From: Gemmatimonadota bacterium
Lineage (GTDB): Bacteria; Gemmatimonadota; Gemmatimonadetes; Palauibacterales; Palauibacteraceae
Length of the DNA: 46,981 nt
Direction of reading: 5' to 3'
Assembly: GCA_022825725.1 (NCBI GenBank)
Contig: JAJDWE010000023.1
Span: 1-46,981 of the forward strand
The notes under the pieces: generated by a model
The model's database searches: none
What the model saw: only the letters and a program-made list of their open reading frames with translations
What the model was told of the DNA's origin: nothing
Translations under genes and position numbers: made by a program
In this document: in pieces, positions 42,830 through 46,981 of the stretch
Position numbering within the stretch: the first letter of the stretch is position 1
How the letters are laid out: the number at the start of each line of letters is the position of its first letter

Positions 42830-44089
42830 ATGACGACGGCGATGACCACTCTTTCCGGTCCTTCCGGCAGCCTCATTCCCGAGGCGGCGGCGCGCGAGGG
42901 GAACGACCCGATCTTCGCCCTGCACGGTGAGGCCGTGCGGCGGGCCGCGGCGGGCGAGTCGATCCTGAACTCGACGCTCGGGGCACTGATGAACGACGAC
43001 GGGAGCCTCGCGGTGATGCCCGCGGCCGCCGAGGCGCTGGGGCGCGTGCCGCACGCACGCGCCGCCGGCTATGCGCCGATCTCCGGAGACCCTCCGTACC
43101 TGGCCGCGGTGATCGCGGACCTCTGCGGCGAGGGCGGTCTGGCCGAGCAGGCGGTCGCCGTCGCCACGCCGGGGAGCACCGGGGCGATCCACCACGCGAT
43201 CCTGAACTTCCTCGAGCCCGGGCAGGCGGCGCTCACGCCCAGCTACTACTGGGGTCCGTACCACACGATCTCGACCCATTCGGGCCGCGCGGTCGAGACC
43301 TTCAACATGTTCGATGCCGGGATCCGCCTCGACGTCGAGGCGTTCCGGGCCGCGCTCGAGGGCCAGATCGAGCGGCAGGGGCGGTCGCTCGTCCTCTTCA
43401 ACTTCCCGTGCAACAACCCCACGGGGTATTCGCTCGACGAGGCGGAGTGGGAGGCGGTGGCGGAGATCGTGCGTGAAGTCGGCCGGCGGGGTCCCGTCGC
43501 GTTCCTCCTCGACCACGCGTACGCGAAGTTCGGGGACGAGGGGTCGAACCGCTGGATCGGCCACATCCCGCGGATGATGGAGTCCGCGACGATTCTCGTG
43601 GGCTGGACGGTGTCGAAGTCGTTTGCCCTCTACGGCGCGCGCGTGGGGGCGCTCGTGGCGCTCCACCGGGAGGCGGAGGAGCGGCAGCGGATCTCGAACG
43701 CGCTCGGGTTCTCGTGCCGGGCCACGTGGTCGAACTGCAACCACCTCGGACTGCTCGGCGCCACCGAACTCCTCACGGATCCGGAGCTGCGGCGGCGCAC
43801 GGACGAGGAGCGCGCGGGGATGATTCGTCTTCTCAACGAGCGGGTCGGGGTCTTCAACGAGCTTGCGGGGGGCGCGGGGCTGACCTACCCCCGTTACGAG
43901 GGTGGCTTCTTCGTCTCGGTGTTCACGCCGGACGCGGAGGTGACGGCCGCAACCATGCGCGAGGCCGGGGTGTACGTGGTCCCGATGGATGGCGCGGTGC
44001 GGATCGCGCTTTGCGCCACGCCGGCGCATGCGATCCCCCGGCTCGTCGACGCGCTGGCCGAGGGGATCGCAACCGCCCGCGCCGCCTGA
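42830..44089 (+). CDS. Class I/II PLP aminotransferase
   Basis: A 419-residue fold-type I aminotransferase. It has TPGSTGAIHHAILNFLEPGQ (cofactor loop), FPCNNPTGY (NNPTG motif), FLLDHAYAKF (Asp and Tyr near the cofactor), VSKSFALYGARVG with the Schiff-base lysine in SKSF, and a C-terminal Arg in GAVRIALCA for the substrate carboxylate. It resembles aromatic or aspartate aminotransferases; the substrate is open. ATG 42830 and 42842 are both possible starts. It lies between a serine hydrolase lipoprotein and a rhodanese lipoprotein, all on the + strand, likely one transcript. Confidence 0.92.
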   Translation: MTTAMTTLSGPSGSLIPEAAAREGNDPIFALHGEAVRRAAAGESILNSTLGALMNDDGSLAVMPAAAEALGRVPHARAAGYAPISGDPPYLAAVIADLCGEGGLAEQAVAVATPGSTGAIHHAILNFLEPGQAALTPSYYWGPYHTISTHSGRAVETFNMFDAGIRLDVEAFRAALEGQIERQGRSLVLFNFPCNNPTGYSLDEAEWEAVAEIVREVGRRGPVAFLLDHAYAKFGDEGSNRWIGHIPRMMESATILVGWTVSKSFALYGARVGALVALHREAEERQRISNALGFSCRATWSNCNHLGLLGATELLTDPELRRRTDEERAGMIRLLNERVGVFNELAGGAGLTYPRYEGGFFVSVFTPDAEVTAATMREAGVYVVPMDGAVRIALCATPAHAIPRLVDALAEGIATARAA

Positions 44090-44120
44090 ACAGGCGGTCG
44101 GGGAGGCTTCCGGGAGAACG

Positions 44121-44666
44121 ATGATGGAACGACAGAAGGCAGCTCTGGTTCTCGCAGCCCGTGGGCTGATGGCTCCGGCCCTCATACTCGTTACCGTCGC
44201 CGGTTGCGTCGGTCAGGCGGCGATGACGGATGAGGAGAAGCTCGCGCGCGTGGAAGAGATGGTGGAGGAGGTCGAGCGGCGCTTTCCCGAGGTGGAAGCC
44301 GTCACCGTGGAAGAGGTGGGGCGGCTGCTCGAGACCGGAAGCGTCTTGCTCGTCGACGCCCGGGCGCCCCGCGAGCGCGAAGTCTCGTGGATTCCCGGCT
44401 CCATCACCTCCGAGGAGTTCGAGCGGGACCCGGACCGGTACGCGGAGCTGACCGTCGTGGCCTACTGCACGATCGGGCACCGGAGTTCGGAGTACGCGAA
44501 GCGCCAGAACGAGGAGGGCCGGCCCGTCCTCAACCTGCGCGGCAGCCTCCTCTCATGGACCCACGCCGGCGCACCGCTGGTGGGCCCCGCCGGACCGACG
44601 AACCGCCTCCACGTCTACGGTGAAACCTGGAACCTCGCCCCCGCCCGCTACGAGACGATCTGGTGA
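44121..44666 (+). CDS. Rhodanese-domain lipoprotein
   Basis: A 181-residue lipoprotein (lipobox VAGC near residue 29). An acidic helical region (EEKLARVEEMVEEVERRFPE) precedes a single rhodanese domain with the active loop YCTIGHRSSEYA (C-x4-R). It would bind or move sulfane sulfur at the cell surface or in the periplasm. ATG 44121 follows GGGAGAA; an ORF start at 43989 lies inside the aminotransferase gene and is rejected. A degraded copy of its helical region lies at 45384-45485. Confidence 0.85.
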   Translation: MMERQKAALVLAARGLMAPALILVTVAGCVGQAAMTDEEKLARVEEMVEEVERRFPEVEAVTVEEVGRLLETGSVLLVDARAPREREVSWIPGSITSEEFERDPDRYAELTVVAYCTIGHRSSEYAKRQNEEGRPVLNLRGSLLSWTHAGAPLVGPAGPTNRLHVYGETWNLAPARYETIW

Positions 44667-44680
44667 CCGTCGCGAAGTAG

Positions 44681-44705
44681 CCGGGTCTCCGGCCGTCCGA
44701 CCCGG
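44681..44705. terminator. Hairpin between convergent rhodanese and Uma2 genes
   Basis: CCGGGTC (44681-44687) and GACCCGG (44699-44705) form a 7-bp GC-rich stem with an 11-nt loop in the 49-nt gap between the converging genes. It could end transcription in both directions, though no T tract is visible on either side. Confidence 0.35.
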
Positions 44706-44715
44706 GCGTGGTCGA

Positions 44716-45300
44716 TCAGCGGGGGGCGTCGCCGAATACGGGGGCGAAGATGCCGGAAAGGTCGATCACGCCGACTTGCGTGTCGCCGAGGCGAACGGGG
44801 AGCCGGCGGCCGAAGCGCTCGGGCCCGAGGCGCAACGTCGGTCCCGCCCCGGTTCCGGGGCCGAACCGGTACACGTCGACCTGATTCTCGGCGGGGTCCA
44901 CGATCCAGTACTCGCGCACCCCTTGGCGCTCGTAGAGCCGCCGTTTTGCGCCGCGGTCGCGCTCGGCGGTGGAGGGCGAGAGCACCTCGATGACGAGGTC
45001 CGGTGCACCCACGAGTCCCGCCTCCTCGACGATGTGGCGCCGCTCGTTGGAAACGAAGAGGATGTCCGGCTGCACTCCCTCGCCGGTGGCCGGAAACTCG
45101 ACCCCGGGAGCGGCCACCACCTCGCCGTGTCCGGGATCCTCCAACAACTCGGACAGCCTCATCAAGAGCCGCTTGCTGACGACCTGATGACGCCACTTGG
45201 GGGCGGCGGTCACGTAAAGGATCCCGTTGATCGCCTCGTAGCGGTTGCCGTCGTCGGGCATCCGCTGCGCGTCCCGCCAGGTCCCTTCGGTAAGTTGCAT
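44716..45300 (-). CDS. Uma2-family (DUF820) putative endonuclease
   Basis: A 194-residue protein of the Uma2/DUF820 group, a PD-(D/E)XK restriction-endonuclease-like fold. The visible motifs are RYEAINGILYVTA, VVAAPGVEF, VQPDILFVSNE (with the Asp of the PD motif), APDLVIEVLSPSTAERDRGAKRR (E-x-L and K) and REYWIVDPAENQVDVY. Their role is not settled. The ATG at 45300 fits the family N-terminus; an upstream in-frame ATG at 45369 would add 23 residues. It sits between the rhodanese gene and a degraded rhodanese-like fragment. Confidence 0.85.
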   Translation of the reverse strand: MQLTEGTWRDAQRMPDDGNRYEAINGILYVTAAPKWRHQVVSKRLLMRLSELLEDPGHGEVVAAPGVEFPATGEGVQPDILFVSNERRHIVEEAGLVGAPDLVIEVLSPSTAERDRGAKRRLYERQGVREYWIVDPAENQVDVYRFGPGTGAGPTLRLGPERFGRRLPVRLGDTQVGVIDLSGIFAPVFGDAPR

Positions 45301-45383
45301 GGTTCGCACATCATAGCTCCGCGCTCGCGTTCGATCCAACCCGGAACCAATGATGCGCGTCACCGTCATCGCGTCCTCAACCG

Positions 45384-45485
45384 CGCGTGGAAGGGATGGT
45401 GGAACGGTTCAAACGGGGCTTTCCAGAGGCTGGCTGCGGCGCTATCTACGAAGCCGACCGCAGTGCCATCGACTGCCGGAGGTGA
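45384..45485 (+). pseudogene. Remnant of a rhodanese lipoprotein-like gene
   Basis: Reading 45384-45485 gives RVEGMVERFKRGFPEAGCG followed by about 14 more residues and a TGA. It aligns with RVEEMVEEVERRFPEVEA of the rhodanese lipoprotein, whose DNA starts near 44248; about three quarters of the first 50 bases agree by eye. No start codon or signal peptide precedes it in frame and no rhodanese domain follows. It looks like the leftover of a duplication or recombination event. Confidence 0.5.
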
Positions 45486-45545
45486 GTTGAGCGACGCGGT
45501 CCCGTTGCAGGCCGCCCAGATTATTGGCGGGAGCGAACAACTATC

Positions 45546-46981
45546 TTGGCATCTACGCCCAAAAGCGATCTTGAACCGAGGATTCGCAGAACCCTAAACG
45601 CAGTCGGTCGGGTATCGCTGCGACAGGGTGTGACAGAGCTGCTCGATGTCCTGGGATACCGTAGCGACCGTGTACCTCAGTTGGACAGCGCGGCCACGCT
45701 CCTGAATTTGGGCGAGGATCTGACCGAGAAACAGCGCTTGCTCTTCACATCTTGGTCAAGCGTGTCCGCCTTATTCAACTTCACGGTCGACGAAATGCCC
45801 ATCAGAGACGGGGTGTCACACGGAATTGCACGGGCGGGCCGCTGGGAGTCAATGCTCTTTCTTGCGGTCGAGCTGACGCCAGCGGATTACTCGGATTGGG
45901 GTCTGCTACACATGACCCGCACGGTCAACCGAATCTTCGCAGTGCCCGTAATCGTGCTGTATCGCTACCGTCGTCTTGTGAGCGACGTACCGTTGCTGGC
46001 GATCGCGGTCATCCGTCGTCGCCTCCACAAGAGAGACGCAAGCCGGGATGTGCTCGAACACCCCGTCGTCATGGGTATTCGCACGACGGGTCCGCGAGTT
46101 GCAGACGTCGAGACGCTCGCGGGGCTCTCACTGGAGAGGCTCACACGCACAAATCGCATCCGCCGCGTCGATGAACTCCATTTTGCATGGGAGATGAGGC
46201 TCCGAAACGCTCGAGCTCTAGCGTCGCTTGATCCGTACCTCCTGTGGCTACGGGATATGTCGCGCTTTCCGCTCATCGAGAACCCGCAGATCGAGCGCGA
46301 GATCGCCCGTAGAGCGCGGGCCGGCGACCGCAGCGCGGCGGAGCGCCTCGTCACGGCAAATCTGCGGTTCGTGATCTCATACGTAAAAAAATACCAGGGC
46401 CGGGGGCTCAACCTGATCGAACTCGTCTGCATCGGGAACGAAGGCCTGCTCAAGGCCGTCAAGAAGTTCGATCCCGAGAGGGGCGTGAAGTTCATCACGT
46501 ATGGCGTATGGTGGGTCCGTCAGACCGTGCTCCAAGCGCTTGCGGAGCAAACGCGGCCCGTTCGAATCCCTCTCAATCAGCACTCGAACCTGGCTAAGCT
46601 GTCCGACACCGAGTCGACACTCAGGGAGACGCTTGGTCGTTTGCCAACCGACCGGGAGATTGCCGAGGAGATGGAGGAGCCGGTGGAGGTGGTGCGCGCT
46701 CTGCGCCGGGTCGCCTCCCCGGAACTGAGCTTCGACACGCCGCCCGACGAGTCAGGTCCCAAGGTACCAGCCTTCGGTGATCCGTTTTCGGTCACGGACG
46801 ACGCGGACATCGATGAGGATGTCGAGGAACAAGCCCGCAAGGAGTTCCTGGAGAGGATGTTCGAGCGCTACCTCACGGAGCGCGAGCGGAAGATCCTCGT
46901 CCTCTACTACGGCCTCGACGACGGCGAGGAGATGACGCTGGAGGAGATCGGCTCGCTCCTCGGCGTGACCCGCGAGCGCAT
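45546..46981 (+). CDS. Sigma-70 factor fused to R-M methylase-type N-domain (3' partial)
   Basis: The frame is open from 45486 to the window end, with no stop. Residues about 1-216 (from TTG 45546; GTG 45630 is another option) resemble the N-terminal domain of large Eco57I-type restriction-modification methylases: LTEKQRLLFTSW, RTVNRIFAVPVIVLYRY, AIAVIRRRLHKRDASRDVLE, LAGLSLERL and DELHFAWEM. That resemblance is from memory. From about residue 225 the protein is a primary-like sigma-70: region 1.2 (DPYLLWLRDMSRFPLIENPQ), region 2 (LVTANLRFVISYVKKYQGRG, FITYGVWWVRQTVLQALAEQ), region 3 (LGRLPTDREIAEEM) and region 4 (TEREREILVLYYGL-like, MTLEEIGSLLGVTRER), cut off by the window. Codons such as TCA, CTA, GTA and AGA are more frequent than in neighbours, especially in the N-domain, which suggests transfer. 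An independent sigma start at ATG 46194 or 46257 cannot be excluded. Confidence 0.75.
   Translation, partial: MASTPKSDLEPRIRRTLNAVGRVSLRQGVTELLDVLGYRSDRVPQLDSAATLLNLGEDLTEKQRLLFTSWSSVSALFNFTVDEMPIRDGVSHGIARAGRWESMLFLAVELTPADYSDWGLLHMTRTVNRIFAVPVIVLYRYRRLVSDVPLLAIAVIRRRLHKRDASRDVLEHPVVMGIRTTGPRVADVETLAGLSLERLTRTNRIRRVDELHFAWEMRLRNARALASLDPYLLWLRDMSRFPLIENPQIEREIARRARAGDRSAAERLVTANLRFVISYVKKYQGRGLNLIELVCIGNEGLLKAVKKFDPERGVKFITYGVWWVRQTVLQALAEQTRPVRIPLNQHSNLAKLSDTESTLRETLGRLPTDREIAEEMEEPVEVVRALRRVASPELSFDTPPDESGPKVPAFGDPFSVTDDADIDEDVEEQARKEFLERMFERYLTERERKILVLYYGLDDGEEMTLEEIGSLLGVTRER

Noticed and set aside
45752-46174. + strand 140-residue frame and minus-strand frame 45965-46498 in the sigma region
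   Set aside because: Both lie in other frames of the long open frame that carries recognisable methylase-type and sigma motifs.
1-46981. CRISPR arrays, rRNA, tRNA, insertion sequences
   Set aside because: Reading both strands showed no spaced direct repeats, no transposase and no rRNA/tRNA-like sequence. The tandem repeats found are coding and without spacers. A tRNA search tool could still find something I missed.

Overview
This 47-kb window is high-GC (visibly about 65-70%) bacterial chromosome, densely coding on both strands. The gene content suggests an aerobic heterotroph of the Gemmatimonadota type or a relative: secreted VPS10/BNR-repeat protein, secreted M14 carboxypeptidase, DUF5916-type outer-membrane protein, secreted amidohydrolases, and a DUF1592/DUF1552/ankyrin cassette. 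The lineage is inferred from gene families only; no rRNA or tRNA gene was seen. Many adjacent genes are translationally coupled by 4-nt start/stop overlaps (ATGA, GTGA), and GTG starts are common.

Layout. (1) 56-6797: two large secreted proteins (VPS10/BNR and M14 peptidase) separated by a strong hairpin, then a small membrane-anchored 11-residue-repeat coiled coil. (2) 6805-11241: a surface-glycan module with a + strand family 2 glycosyltransferase facing a minus-strand operon of a glycosyltransferase-sulfotransferase fusion, a second sulfotransferase with an expanded 15-bp repeat, and another glycosyltransferase. It looks built to assemble and sulfate a glycan. (3) 11324-20250: + strand run of tandem rhodanese, FG-GAP repeat protein, MsrB, multicopper oxidase, amidohydrolase, a glycine-rich membrane/envelope protein and an SDR. 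(4) 20285-26206: DUF5916 protein and PLP ammonia-lyase (minus), then SNF-family transporter and chorismate mutase-prephenate dehydrogenase (plus). (5) 26364-32282: diheme DUF1592-type protein, DUF1552 protein and ankyrin protein cassette. (6) 32324-35959: minus-strand VOC protein, heme/monooxygenase-like protein, a hypothetical and a creatininase-family protein. (7) 36111-41201: a coupled operon of MBL-fold lipoprotein, PD40-amidohydrolase, CcdA/DsbD-like membrane protein and TlpA-like thioredoxin, facing a peroxiredoxin-like gene on the minus strand. (8) 41348-46981: serine hydrolase, aminotransferase, rhodanese lipoprotein, Uma2-like nuclease, a decayed rhodanese fragment, and a sigma-70 factor running off the window end.

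Two observations stand out. First, the peroxiredoxin-like gene at 40605-41201 looks broken by a UGA. That UGA sits exactly at the peroxidatic cysteine position of the active-site motif, the frame continues into the rest of the domain, and a perfect 6-bp stem with an 8-nt loop follows at the spacing expected of a bacterial SECIS element. The best reading is a selenocysteine-containing secreted peroxiredoxin. Second, the sigma-70 reading frame at 45546-46981 begins with about 215 residues that resemble the N-terminal domain of large Eco57I-type restriction-modification methylases, joined in frame to sigma regions 1.2-4. I know of no described system of this architecture, and its lower-GC codon use suggests transfer.
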